A program made the position numbers and the translations under genes. Below the pieces are notes generated by a model that made no database searches, was not told the origin of the DNA, and worked only from the letters and a program-made list of their open reading frames with translations. This document shows positions 7,744 through 17,300 of a stretch of DNA of 35,269 bases, one piece after another. Numbering within the stretch: position 1 is the stretch's first letter; each line of letters starts with the position of its first letter. The DNA is from a virus, in the IMG/VR virus record IMGVR_UViG_3300046169_000084, positions 1-35,269 of that record; one strand, written 5' to 3'.

Positions 7744-8247
7744 ATGTCAAAGTTAATTATATCACAAATAGATGTTTTTACTGGCGCTTTTGGTACGACT
7801 TCACCATCATCTTATATAGGTTCTATCAAAGACTTTACGGTGGATGGTCTTCAGTATTTCCCTGAGCCAAATCAAGTAACAGTAGAAGACGGTCAAACTA
7901 TTAATGAGTCGTACAACGTTCCTATTGAGATACGTACTAGAAAACTAACCTACGAAAGCGGTACGCTTGTTCAGGATAGTACTGGTGGTTCTCCTGCAGT
8001 TGGCGCAGCTAATGGAGAAAATATCTTAACTCACGCCTCAAGCCCAGTAATGGTTGATGACGCTAGTGACTCAAAGACTGAGTGCTTCTTACGGTTTGTA
8101 ACTCAAGGAACAGGTGTTAATGACTTGAAGACTGGTGGAGTAGTCTTAAATGGCTATCAGGACTTTTCTAATGGACGTAGAGAAGTTGTATTGCAAGGCA
8201 ACATTGAAGTAATTACTGCATCTGACGGTGTAGGTCAAGAATCTTAA
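7744..8247 (+). CDS. Tail tube protein, paralogue 2
   Basis: The 167-residue protein is clearly homologous to the previous gene along its whole length, including EPNQVTVEDGQTINESYNVPIEIRT's core and the NGYQDFSNGRREVVLQG end. A central insertion (SGTLVQDSTGGSPAVGAANG) accounts for the extra length. It has the best ribosome binding site of the module (AAGGAGG, seven bases before ATG), which suggests strong translation, so this copy may be the main tube protein. Tandem duplication is the simplest origin. Confidence 0.65.
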   Translation: MSKLIISQIDVFTGAFGTTSPSSYIGSIKDFTVDGLQYFPEPNQVTVEDGQTINESYNVPIEIRTRKLTYESGTLVQDSTGGSPAVGAANGENILTHASSPVMVDDASDSKTECFLRFVTQGTGVNDLKTGGVVLNGYQDFSNGRREVVLQGNIEVITASDGVGQES

Positions 8248-8251
8248 TATT

Positions 8252-9151
8252 ATGAGTAGAAGTCAATTAGAAAAAATAAGTATTGCAGAAATACCAGATA
8301 GTGGAACAACATTTGATTATTACAACACGTTCTCAGTAGTACAAGAGGGTTCTGATGAGGCTTCTAGGCAAGTATTAAGTATAGAGCCAGCTTCATCACC
8401 TATTATCGAAGATGGTCAAACGTTGATAACCAGTAAGAACTACGACCTTACTGTAAGTGGTCTATTTAAAAGTAGCACCATTTCTGGATTACAATCATTA
8501 GCAGACGACCGAGATGACGTTGTGTTTGGCGGATTCGGTTTAGGCGGTCAAATACTGCAAATGGATGGTAAACTAAATTTAGGTCAAGTATTCACTGAAA
8601 CTGCTTCGTTTAGGTTTAACAGTCCTCGTGAAGCTAAAGGCGGATATGACTCTTCAACTGGTAAACATACATCTGAATTGTGCTATAGCTATAACGGTCT
8701 AGCCATGTACAAGTGGCAAGAAGGTTCAACTAGTGGATTAGCAGCAGGGTGGACAAAAACCAACGGAACAGCAACTTGGGATTCTGGTAACGGAGAACAA
8801 GACTTCACAACTTCTGGAGTTGCTGGAGCTTCTCTTCATAGAGATTTATTTTTGCCATGTGACGGCAGAACTATCTATTTCCATGTGGATATGACCGCTT
8901 CTTCAATAACTACTGGTTCTAATATAAAAATAGAAGCATTTAGCGATTATGGCAGTACCAGTGTAGGAACTGCTGATACAGAAACCATACCTGATAGCTC
9001 TACCGCAACTCTAACAGCAAGCATGGTAGTTCCTGATACTGCTAAAATGATTAGAGTGTCTATTAACATTGGTCAGGACGATGATATATCGTTCAAAAAT
9101 CCAACAGTACAGTTAGATAGTGCTTATAGCTTTGTAGAATTTAACACATAA
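8252..9151 (+). CDS. Tail tube-related protein with C-terminal jelly-roll-like module
   Basis: The N-terminal half of this 299-residue protein keeps the tube-family core: EPASSPIIEDGQTLITSKNYDL parallels the EPNQVTxEDGQ...ESY segment of the two preceding genes. Residues 155-295 (GLAAGWTKTNGTATWDSGNG, GRTIYFHVDMTASS, KMIRVSINIG) read as a carbohydrate-binding-like beta sandwich of CBM type. Such modules on tail tubes are thought to give weak adhesion to cell-surface sugars. It may be inserted in the tube at low copy or form a distinct ring. Confidence 0.55.
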   Translation: MSRSQLEKISIAEIPDSGTTFDYYNTFSVVQEGSDEASRQVLSIEPASSPIIEDGQTLITSKNYDLTVSGLFKSSTISGLQSLADDRDDVVFGGFGLGGQILQMDGKLNLGQVFTETASFRFNSPREAKGGYDSSTGKHTSELCYSYNGLAMYKWQEGSTSGLAAGWTKTNGTATWDSGNGEQDFTTSGVAGASLHRDLFLPCDGRTIYFHVDMTASSITTGSNIKIEAFSDYGSTSVGTADTETIPDSSTATLTASMVVPDTAKMIRVSINIGQDDDISFKNPTVQLDSAYSFVEFNT

Positions 9152-9174
9152 CCCTAAAATAAAGCGAGCAATTT

Positions 9175-9576
9175 ATGGGACGTATTACAAAAGTAACTGG
9201 CGAATTTATGGGGGTTCGGTTTGAGGTCAAGCCGACCCCTATTCGTTTTGATAAAATAATAGAGGAGCGTAGAAATATGCTCATGAACTGGTACAAGGAA
9301 AACCATCCTAAACTTCATAAGAAGCTAGATAGCGATAACATTTCTATTGATGATTATACGATGGAAGACCTTGATGGAATAAACGCTTGGCGTTTAGATG
9401 AAGAGTTTCGTGCTAAGTACTGTAAGTATACAGCGCAACACTGCATGAAGCTCGATAAAAAAATTACTGATGCCACTTGGAAATCGGATGACTTGGAGCT
9501 GGGCACGCTTGAGGAAGCGTGGGATTTTTTTACGAACAGGCGACAAGTACCTTCCAATGGAGTCGGAGTACTTTAG
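9175..9576 (+). CDS. Tail assembly chaperone (gpG-like), zero-frame product
   Basis: The 133-residue product lies between the tube genes and the tape measure, the fixed place of gpG. It is charged and helical (KIIEERRNMLMNWYKENHPKLHKK). It contains a slippery run near its 3' end, and the overlapping -1 frame continues for 77 codons, so it also yields a longer fusion. In lambda-type phages the short form coats the tape measure and the fusion recruits tube protein. The leader ATAAAGCGAGCAA lies just before its ATG and recurs before another late gene. Confidence 0.8.
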   Translation: MGRITKVTGEFMGVRFEVKPTPIRFDKIIEERRNMLMNWYKENHPKLHKKLDSDNISIDDYTMEDLDGINAWRLDEEFRAKYCKYTAQHCMKLDKKITDATWKSDDLELGTLEEAWDFFTNRRQVPSNGVGVL

Positions 9577-9764
9577 AGTCATTAGACTTGCTCGCACCTA
9601 ATGACCTAGTGGTTGAAGTTGGCGGAGCGTACATTTATTACTGTTACGTTCTTGCCGACTTTAATCCATTGCGAGCTAAGGAACTTGAAGCCGAGTGTTC
9701 CATAGAAGACATAACCAAGGCTATGATGGCTCGTGAAGCGTACCATAAGCCTAAAAACGAGTAA
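9519..9764 (+). CDS. Tail assembly chaperone, -1 frame extension (gpT-like)
   Basis: This -1 frame has no credible independent start. Coding meaningful for the phage begins at the slip (position 9531) with YEQATSTFQWSRSTLESLDLL and ends in SIEDITKAMMAREAYHKPKNE. It is made only as a fusion to the upstream chaperone. The extension has a hydrophobic helix (VEVGGAYIYYCYVLADF) suited to binding tube subunits. The tape measure gene starts six bases after its stop. Confidence 0.8.
   Translation: MGFFYEQATSTFQWSRSTLESLDLLAPNDLVVEVGGAYIYYCYVLADFNPLRAKELEAECSIEDITKAMMAREAYHKPKNE
9525..9531 (+). promoter_or_regulatory. -1 programmed frameshift site, T TTT TTT
   Basis: Seven Ts lie exactly in register as X XXY YYZ: the zero-frame codons are GAT TTT TTT ACG, and slipping back one base continues as TAC GAA CAG in the overlapping frame. 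Position, phase and the presence of a long open -1 frame all agree with the gpG/gpGT system. The fusion would be 196 residues. Confidence 0.85.
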
Positions 9765-9769
9765 AAACG

Positions 9770-12037
9770 ATGCCCGAAATAGTATATACCGTCAAAGTTG
9801 TTTTAGACCCATCATCAGAAAAGATTGTCGGTAAAGCTATTGATGAAGGATTAGAAAAGGGCGTAAAGGACGCAGCCGCAGCTATAGAAAAAGCTACGGG
9901 TAAACAGGTTACTTTTAATAAGGTAATAGAGGATGGTAACCAAGAAATAAAAGAAAGGAACAACCTATTAAAAGCCAATGTAACTAATGTTGCAAGCGCA
10001 AATGCTCAGGCTAGAAACTATGATAATACCCTCAAGAGGCTTATAACTGATGAAAAAACAGATATAGCAACATTAAGGAAAAAGGCAGAACAACATAAAA
10101 GATTCATACCTGTATTAGAAGAAAGTATAGCTGAAATGAGGGCATATGGCGCTGCCACTGAAATGAGCGAGCAAGAGTCTATAAAGTACAATAATACTCT
10201 TTCTAGGGCTGAGCGCACATTAAGAACCATGATGTCCACCAACATCAACCTAAGTAATTCTCTTAAACAAGCAGCTGGAGAGATGGGTGATGTTACGGGT
10301 CAAGCTGGCAGATTTAATAAAACAATGTCTGGAGCGAATCAGACATTATTTGGATTTAGTGACCTTATACAAGACTCTAGTCAATTTATGGTTGGTGGCT
10401 CATTTAACTTTGCTACGGGTATGCGAGCCATCGGTAACAACATTGGTTTTACCGCAGAGCTATTTGGAAACCTTAATCAAAACGTAGACAGATACAATCA
10501 AGCCGTGGCTGACGGAACAATTAAAAATGGTCAGCAAGTAACTACATTTGAAGCCCTAAAAAAATCATTATTAGGTCCTGGCGGAGTCATATTGGCTATT
10601 AATCTTGCTGTTACGGTTATAACAGTTTTGACTAACGTCATGGGCAGAAACAAAAAAGCAACAGATGAAGCAAAAGATTCTTTGAGTGATTTTGCATCTG
10701 AGGCTGAATTAGCATTTAGTGCATTTGATAAAGTCTCTAAAACACTTGATGTTCAAACTGAGTCTCTTCTTCCTAAATTAACTGATATTATAGAAACAAA
10801 TATAAATCAATTAAATTTAGAAACAAAAGCTTTAAATGAAGCTAGAAATGCTAGAGCAGAAATAAATGATGAAATAGATAGGACTTTCAGGGTTAGTAAG
10901 GTTCAAGAACTTGGGGAGCAAGGTAAGTTAATAGATAATGAAATAAAAAGATTAGAGGAATCTATAGCACTAAGAAAAGAAGAGTCTGGCATATTAGAAA
11001 GTGTTAGTGAAGAAACTATTGATGCTATATCAAAGAGAATATCAGAATTCAAAAAAGAAGAGGAGGTCAGAAAGGCTATATTATCACTTTTTGCAGATGA
11101 GATACAGGCTGCTGAAGATGCTAAAAAAGCAGCGTTATTTGAAAAAGAATCCTCTGCAGTAGACGTAGAGTCAGCAAAAAGAGAGCTAGATATAATAAAT
11201 GAAACCGATGAAATTAAAAGAATACAATTAGAGGCAGACCTAGATAGGTTTCAAGTAAGACAGGATTTAGCCGCAAGAAAAAAAGAAATAGAGGAATTAG
11301 AATTAGATGAGTTCCAGAAAAAAATATTAATAGAGCAAGCGTTAGAGTTAGAAAAATTAGAATTAGACAAGATTAATTCACAAGAAAGAATAGACATTGC
11401 TCAAAAAGAAGCCGATGCTAAACTAGAAATAGAAGAAAGAAATGCCCAGTTATTAAATGAGCTAGAAAAAGAAAAACTAGATATAAGAAAAAAAATAGGA
11501 CAATCTCTTATAAATGTAGCAAAAGTTGTTGCTGATAAGAGTAGGGGCGTAGCATTAGCATTATTAGCACTAGAAAAAGGAAAGGCTATTTCTGAAGTTG
11601 TTGTGACTGCGCAACAAAGAATATTTGAGGCAAGAGCTAAAGCAAGAGTAGAGTTAGCAAAAGGAAATATTGCAGGTCAAGCATTGGCGTTAAGTCAAGT
11701 GCCTGTTATTAAGGCTAATGCAGCAGCCACTATTGCTGCTATCACAGCCCAAGGTTTAAAACAAGGAAAACAATTAGGAGGTGGAAGTTCAGGTGGAGGT
11801 GGAGGTGGCGCAGGAGCGAAAGGATACACTCCCCAAGAACAAAAAAGAGGATTTTTCGAAACGGATTATAGGTTATCCTCTCAGGACCCATCTATAGAAA
11901 GATTTAGTCCAACAAGACCAGAGTCTATGGGAGCTACTATTGTATTACAAGGGTCGTTAGACGAAGAGGTAATGGCATATAAAGTTAAGAGCGGTAACGC
12001 AAAAATAGAAAGCGGAACTACATACTTAGGTGATTAA
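9770..12037 (+). CDS. Tail tape measure protein
   Basis: This 755-residue protein is the typical long, mostly helical ruler. It has a charged coiled N-terminus (1-190), a Gly/Phe-rich segment (GGSFNFATGMRAIGNNIGF), a strongly hydrophobic stretch (residues about 268-292, GGVILAINLAVTVITVLT) that could insert in the host membrane, and then a very long Glu/Lys/Arg coiled coil to about residue 580. An Ala-rich membrane-like segment and a poly-Gly linker close it. At the usual spacing of roughly 0.15 nm per residue, a tail a little over 100 nm long is inferred. It follows the chaperone pair as expected. Confidence 0.85.
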   Translation: MPEIVYTVKVVLDPSSEKIVGKAIDEGLEKGVKDAAAAIEKATGKQVTFNKVIEDGNQEIKERNNLLKANVTNVASANAQARNYDNTLKRLITDEKTDIATLRKKAEQHKRFIPVLEESIAEMRAYGAATEMSEQESIKYNNTLSRAERTLRTMMSTNINLSNSLKQAAGEMGDVTGQAGRFNKTMSGANQTLFGFSDLIQDSSQFMVGGSFNFATGMRAIGNNIGFTAELFGNLNQNVDRYNQAVADGTIKNGQQVTTFEALKKSLLGPGGVILAINLAVTVITVLTNVMGRNKKATDEAKDSLSDFASEAELAFSAFDKVSKTLDVQTESLLPKLTDIIETNINQLNLETKALNEARNARAEINDEIDRTFRVSKVQELGEQGKLIDNEIKRLEESIALRKEESGILESVSEETIDAISKRISEFKKEEEVRKAILSLFADEIQAAEDAKKAALFEKESSAVDVESAKRELDIINETDEIKRIQLEADLDRFQVRQDLAARKKEIEELELDEFQKKILIEQALELEKLELDKINSQERIDIAQKEADAKLEIEERNAQLLNELEKEKLDIRKKIGQSLINVAKVVADKSRGVALALLALEKGKAISEVVVTAQQRIFEARAKARVELAKGNIAGQALALSQVPVIKANAAATIAAITAQGLKQGKQLGGGSSGGGGGGAGAKGYTPQEQKRGFFETDYRLSSQDPSIERFSPTRPESMGATIVLQGSLDEEVMAYKVKSGNAKIESGTTYLGD

Positions 12038-12039
12038 GA

Positions 12040-13308
12040 ATGGGTCAGCTACAAGCCAGCTCAAATAAAGTAACTCTACGCTCAGTAGATATAGACGTAG
12101 ACTTTATTATACGTAACACGAGTGCATCTGAAACGGTGCAATACGAGATATGCGATTTAGGTAAGTTTACCTATGACTTTGCGGTTACTACCGATGTAGA
12201 TAACATTGATAAGATAGGCATAAGGGCTGGTTCTATAAGCATATCTTTTTTTGATAATGTAGACGCTACTAGCTACAAAAGTATTTACGATGCGTACTTT
12301 GATACTACAGACCCACAAACCGAGCTTACCACCAATATAAACATATACAATCCATCTGGGGCTGGTAGTGCTGATGTAATAAAATGTAGGTTCAATAATC
12401 AAGATATTAGCTATGATATTAATCAAAGAAAAACTACGATAAACTTTCAGCCACTTCGACCTAGTGACGTTACTTCGGTAAGTATAGATGATTTAATCAC
12501 TAATACATCTAAAAACGTATACACAAATACAGCTACTCCTTCTTTAGCTGGTATTGTTGTTCGTGATTTTATTGATGATGCGTTAGATGATATGTTTGGT
12601 TCGTCTGGTTCCAATATAGTTGTTACTAATTTTTCTGCTACTGACCCATCTTTTGGAGAGGATGTGTTTTTTGTATTTGACGAAAAACAAGACACAGAAA
12701 GTGGTACTCTAAATGTGTTTGAACAATTAGCGAATATAGCTGGCGTAGAGGGTTCTGTATATGGTAATATGCTAGGTAAAAAGGTGTACTTCGCTAGAAA
12801 TATTACGGGCGGTCAAACAGTTACAATGAATGAGTCTGATTTTAAATCATTAAAACTACAAAATCCTGAAAAAAGTAAGTATAGCCAATTAAAAGTAACA
12901 CATGGTAACCTTAATTCAGAATCAACGTCATCTGCTATAAACCCAGACGCTGATAAAACTGCTAATTTCTCATTTAGAAAAGGAAATGTAGATAGACGAG
13001 ATGTTGCAGCGGATGGTCCTATTCTTTATAGCTATGGAACCACATCTCTTTTCACGAATGCCGCTGCGGTTTTTGGTGTTGCGTCCTACGAAAAGGTCTT
13101 ACTAGACACACAGATACCAACTCTTAGTGGAACGTTTTTTGGCGCTAACAAAGTGCTACCTCATCAATGTATGGTCATATCTTTTGCGGATAATAATATT
13201 GGGGGCTCACGTCTTATAAAACCAATAGATGGAACATATAGATTTTCTAAATTAACCTACGACCTAGTTAATGACACAGTAGACTTCAACGCCTATAAGA
13301 TAGCCTAA
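12040..13308 (+). CDS. Distal tail / baseplate hub protein candidate
   Basis: The 422-residue protein starts two bases after the tape measure stop, where distal-tail or hub proteins are encoded. It is beta-rich at the N-terminus (VTLRSVDIDVDFIIRNTSASE), has a central alpha/beta part (LAGIVVRDFIDDALDDMFG, LNVFEQLANIAGVEGSVYG), and ends with a strand-rich domain (DGTYRFSKLTYDLVNDTVDF). This resembles hub proteins with tandem gp27-like barrels. No lysozyme or peptidase motif is visible. The exact role at the tip is uncertain. Confidence 0.5.
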   Translation: MGQLQASSNKVTLRSVDIDVDFIIRNTSASETVQYEICDLGKFTYDFAVTTDVDNIDKIGIRAGSISISFFDNVDATSYKSIYDAYFDTTDPQTELTTNINIYNPSGAGSADVIKCRFNNQDISYDINQRKTTINFQPLRPSDVTSVSIDDLITNTSKNVYTNTATPSLAGIVVRDFIDDALDDMFGSSGSNIVVTNFSATDPSFGEDVFFVFDEKQDTESGTLNVFEQLANIAGVEGSVYGNMLGKKVYFARNITGGQTVTMNESDFKSLKLQNPEKSKYSQLKVTHGNLNSESTSSAINPDADKTANFSFRKGNVDRRDVAADGPILYSYGTTSLFTNAAAVFGVASYEKVLLDTQIPTLSGTFFGANKVLPHQCMVISFADNNIGGSRLIKPIDGTYRFSKLTYDLVNDTVDFNAYKIA

Positions 13309-13310
13309 TC

Positions 13311-13832
13311 ATGTCCAAGCTAACAAATATCACAGTTGTTACGGACGCAGGCGGTACTGAGACATTAACCATTCAAAATTACGCTGAGACGGACGAACTC
13401 CAGTTCTGGGGGTCAACCTTCGATGAGGCACTAGATGGCTCGTTACGGAGCAATTTTAGGGACTTTAGAAGAACAGTAGAGCTTACCTATAACCTGTGTA
13501 CAACGGCTGATGACTACAGAAGAATTTGCAACAATATAGCCACTGACTTTATTAATGGTTCTACCTTTATATATATCGGTATTGATACTAGTAGTCTGTT
13601 TCGTGTAGTTTTAGAGGATGACTTTGCTCATCGTGTTCAATACGCAAATCAACATGGTTTGTTTGTTCCGAAGATTACGCTCAAAGCATTTGACTTGGGT
13701 GTGGTCATAACACTAAACTTTGAGGATTGGCGATTTGTAGACGACCCATTAGGCATCGAAGAATATCGAGACTATGGTTTAATAAGCCCTAGTGACCCAG
13801 TAACCGTACAATTAGATTATGGCTCTATCTAG
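13311..13832 (+). CDS. Baseplate/tail tip protein, paralogue A
   Basis: The 173-residue beta-rich product is related to the next gene. Both contain an F/Y-D-E-A-L-D-x-S-L-R-x-N-x-R-x-F-R segment early on (WGSTFDEALDGSLRSNFRDF here) and a repeating-strand remainder (STFIYIGIDTSS, GLFVPKITLKAF). It sits between the hub candidate and the central fibre, so a tip ring component is inferred. The stop overlaps the next start by 14 bases, indicating coupled translation. Confidence 0.5.
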   Translation: MSKLTNITVVTDAGGTETLTIQNYAETDELQFWGSTFDEALDGSLRSNFRDFRRTVELTYNLCTTADDYRRICNNIATDFINGSTFIYIGIDTSSLFRVVLEDDFAHRVQYANQHGLFVPKITLKAFDLGVVITLNFEDWRFVDDPLGIEEYRDYGLISPSDPVTVQLDYGSI

Positions 13833-14325
13833 TAAAATAAGCTCAATATACATTAGGAAGGCTGGTGGAAGCAGCTGGAGTTACACGATAACTACCAACA
13901 ACTTTACTAGCGACATAGGTCAGGTAAACTTTGGCTCGGCTTATGATGAGGCTTTAGATGCTAGTCTAAGACAGAATCTTCGTGGCTTTCGGTTTACCTT
14001 AGACTTGAATTGGGCTAAACTTTTATCATCAACGTTTGCTGGTAGTGGTGGGGGTGGTAACACAGCCAGTGCCTTCTTACAGGATTTAGTTAGTGCGTTT
14101 ACTGGTGGAGATTCGTATGTAGAAGTGTCGTTTAGTGGTTCTTTTACTACACTATTTGATGACACTAATGGGGCAACAGCTAACGCTTTTAAGTTTATTT
14201 TAGACAGCTCTAGTATTACCACTGCATACACCAATCAAATAGGTCGTGGTTCAGCTAACATTAAGCTGATAGCGCAAGAACTAGCAACAACCATACCAGC
14301 AGCACTCCAAGCACCTAGCGTATAA
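13819..14325 (+). CDS. Baseplate/tail tip protein, paralogue B
   Basis: The 168-residue protein shares the YDEALDASLRQNLRGFRFTL segment with its upstream neighbour and the same overall strand order, so the pair arose by duplication. It carries a Gly-rich loop (GSGGGGN) absent from the other copy. Located just before the large fibre gene, it may form the ring to which fibres attach. No catalytic motif is present. Confidence 0.5.
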   Translation: MALSSKISSIYIRKAGGSSWSYTITTNNFTSDIGQVNFGSAYDEALDASLRQNLRGFRFTLDLNWAKLLSSTFAGSGGGGNTASAFLQDLVSAFTGGDSYVEVSFSGSFTTLFDDTNGATANAFKFILDSSSITTAYTNQIGRGSANIKLIAQELATTIPAALQAPSV

Positions 14326-14328
14326 TAT

Positions 14329-17300
14329 ATGGCAACCGAAGTAAAACGTAGACGAGGCTCAACTTCAGACCACGAAGATTTTATTGGCGCTGTAGGAGAA
14401 CTTACGGTAGATTTAGATAAAGACACTGTAGTTGTTCATAACGGTCAAGATGAGGGAGGTTTTCCATTACTTCGTGAAGACTTTAGTAATGCTATATTTA
14501 CTGTACCTGATGCTAGATACCTACTTGAAAGCAATAATCTATCCGACCTTGATAACGTATCCACCGCCAGAGACAACCTAGAACTTGGTGCTAGTGATGA
14601 TGTAACGTTTAATACGGTAACAGCTGACCTAATTGGAGATGTTACTGGTAACGTTACAGGGGACGTAACAGGCGACCTTACTGGTGCTATTCACGTACAA
14701 GGAAAGAATGATACGGGTGGCACATTAACAAAAGGCACACCAGTCTACATATCAGGACAAGTTGCTCAAGGTCAGCAGTTCACGATAGGTGTAGCTGATT
14801 CTGATGGTAGTGGCACAATGCCTTCGATTGGAGTTTTATCGGCTGATGTGAATGATAATGCTATGGGTGATATAGTTACTCATGGTAAGTTAATAGGGAT
14901 AGATACAAGTTCTTTTACAGTAGGCGATGAATTGTTTATCGGCTCTAATGGTACGCTTGTAAATACACCACCAACTGGTGAAAGCAACCTACTTCAGAAA
15001 ATTGCTAAGGTCATACGAGTTGATGGTAGTAGTGGACAAATTTACATCATGGGTGCAGGTCGTACCAATGCCGTACCTAACCTAGACGAAGGAAAAATAT
15101 TCGCAGGTGATGCTAACAACCAAGCAGTAACAACTGATGTAATTGATGTTAATATAGCTAGTGGTCTTGTAACTATAAACGATGACCTAACTGTTAATGG
15201 TATAGTCATCACCGATGAAATAGATACGACCAGTATTACGTGGAACACAAGCACGCTAGAATGGGATGCTGACCCTAGTGAGAAGTTTAATAACCCAGTA
15301 TTTATTGGGACGAGTTTAGACGTTGATAACGGTATCAATGCAGACCAACACGTTCATGCAGGAACATACCTAAAAGCAGACACATACTTAGAAGTAGGCA
15401 CAAGTGCAACGATAGGCACTACACTAGATGTAACTGGAGCAACCACACTAAGCACATTAAATGTAACTGGTAATACTATCATATCGGGAACACTAGATGC
15501 TCCTACATTGAACACTGGTCAAGGCGATAATGAGTTATACGCTATGAACCAAGATGTTCAGACTACTGATGGCGTAATCTTTGATACTTTATCGGTTACG
15601 AATAATGCTTCGGTAGGTGGCTCGCTTACTTTATCGGGTGAAGCTGACTTTAATAGTACGATGAACCTACAAGGCGATTTGACTACGCAAGCAAACTTAG
15701 CAGATGATGGGTATGCTACTGGATGGTCGGGAACGAATTGGCAGATACAAGCAGATGGCTCGGCAGAACTCCAAGAGTTAAGGGTACGTGGAGCGTTACG
15801 AGTCTTTGAATTTATAGCAAAACAGATTAGTACGATAGGCGGTTCTGAAATCCTTAGCATCGCACAAGGTAGAGTAGTAAGTGTTGATTCAGACAATGAC
15901 ACTATTACAGTTGAAAACGTAACTGGTACGGCAGGCAATTCATTCAAAGAAAATGACTTATTTATCTGTCAGGTTACCGATATAAATAACGACTTAGAAA
16001 GTGGTGGAACTGGTTCTATTGTTAAGTCGGTTCGTGGTGGTGTTCTTGGTGTAGTAGGTAATGATATAGAAGTTTCTATTACTTCGGGCAATCTTACTGA
16101 CTTAGTTACTGGTGATTTGATTGTTGCCTATGGTAATACATTAGATGCAGATAGGCAGGCTATAATGTATCGTAACGTAGACAGGTCAGAAGATAGCCTT
16201 ATAATGAGAATGCAAACCGAAGTAAATGGGTTTTCTGATTTACAAAACGAAGCAAATACTAGGGTAGCTTTTGGCGATTTAGGACCAAGACCAAGTAATT
16301 CTACTGGATATTCGGGTTTAACTTCTGAAACTTTCGGATTCTTTGCAGGCGATAATTCGGGTGGACATATTCTAGCTACTAGTAGTGGATTATTCTTAAA
16401 GGATGGTGGTACTACGCTTGCTCAATTAACGAGCAATACCTTTAAGGTAGGCGGTGATACAAAATATATTGAGTTTGATGGTACGGATTTAGACATACAG
16501 ACCGACACATTTAATTTAGATACTACAAATCTAGATATAAGCAGTGCGAATGAAAACATAGTCATAGGTACGGGTTCGGCATTAATGACTGTCGGCAAGT
16601 TAAGTAGTGTAGAGCAAGGCATAAAAATAGATTCTAATGGAATAACTAATCAGAACTATTGGAAACTAGGTCAAGGCGATGTACTTTTTAAAGTGGGCGA
16701 TGGTACTAACTTCTTATCATTTAATGAGAATGCAGGTACGTTTGAAATTAAATCAGAAGTATTTGATTTAACGTCTGGTAACCTTAGAATTAAATCAACA
16801 GGAACTACGTATCCATCAGATAGTGCTAATACAGAAGTTACCACGTCAGATGTATCTGATTTTAGACTTGCCACATTAGCAAACGGTTTTAACACAAACT
16901 CATTAGCTATAAATAATAATAGATGGGTTAAGTTTCAATTTGATTACTCTCAAAGTGTTCCTGCTGGTTCTTTTACTGCTGGTATTACCGTAACACTTGA
17001 GGTTAGTACGAATAATTCTACTTTTACTGATTATGGGTTGTTTTCAGATACTAGGATAGATTTTAACACGAATTATTTTGTTGCAGATAACGCAACTGGA
17101 AACAGACTTAATGTTGTAGACCAATCTGATAGTACAAAAACTGAATTTAAATTTACCTCTAGCCAAACTGGTTCTTGCACTGGAACAATTACTATGTATT
17201 TTTACGTGAACGAAAAAGATACGACTACACACATACGCTTTAATGTCTTAGATTCTTCTGGGGTAACATTAAGTGGAGCTTCGGCTACTGACATAGGAAC

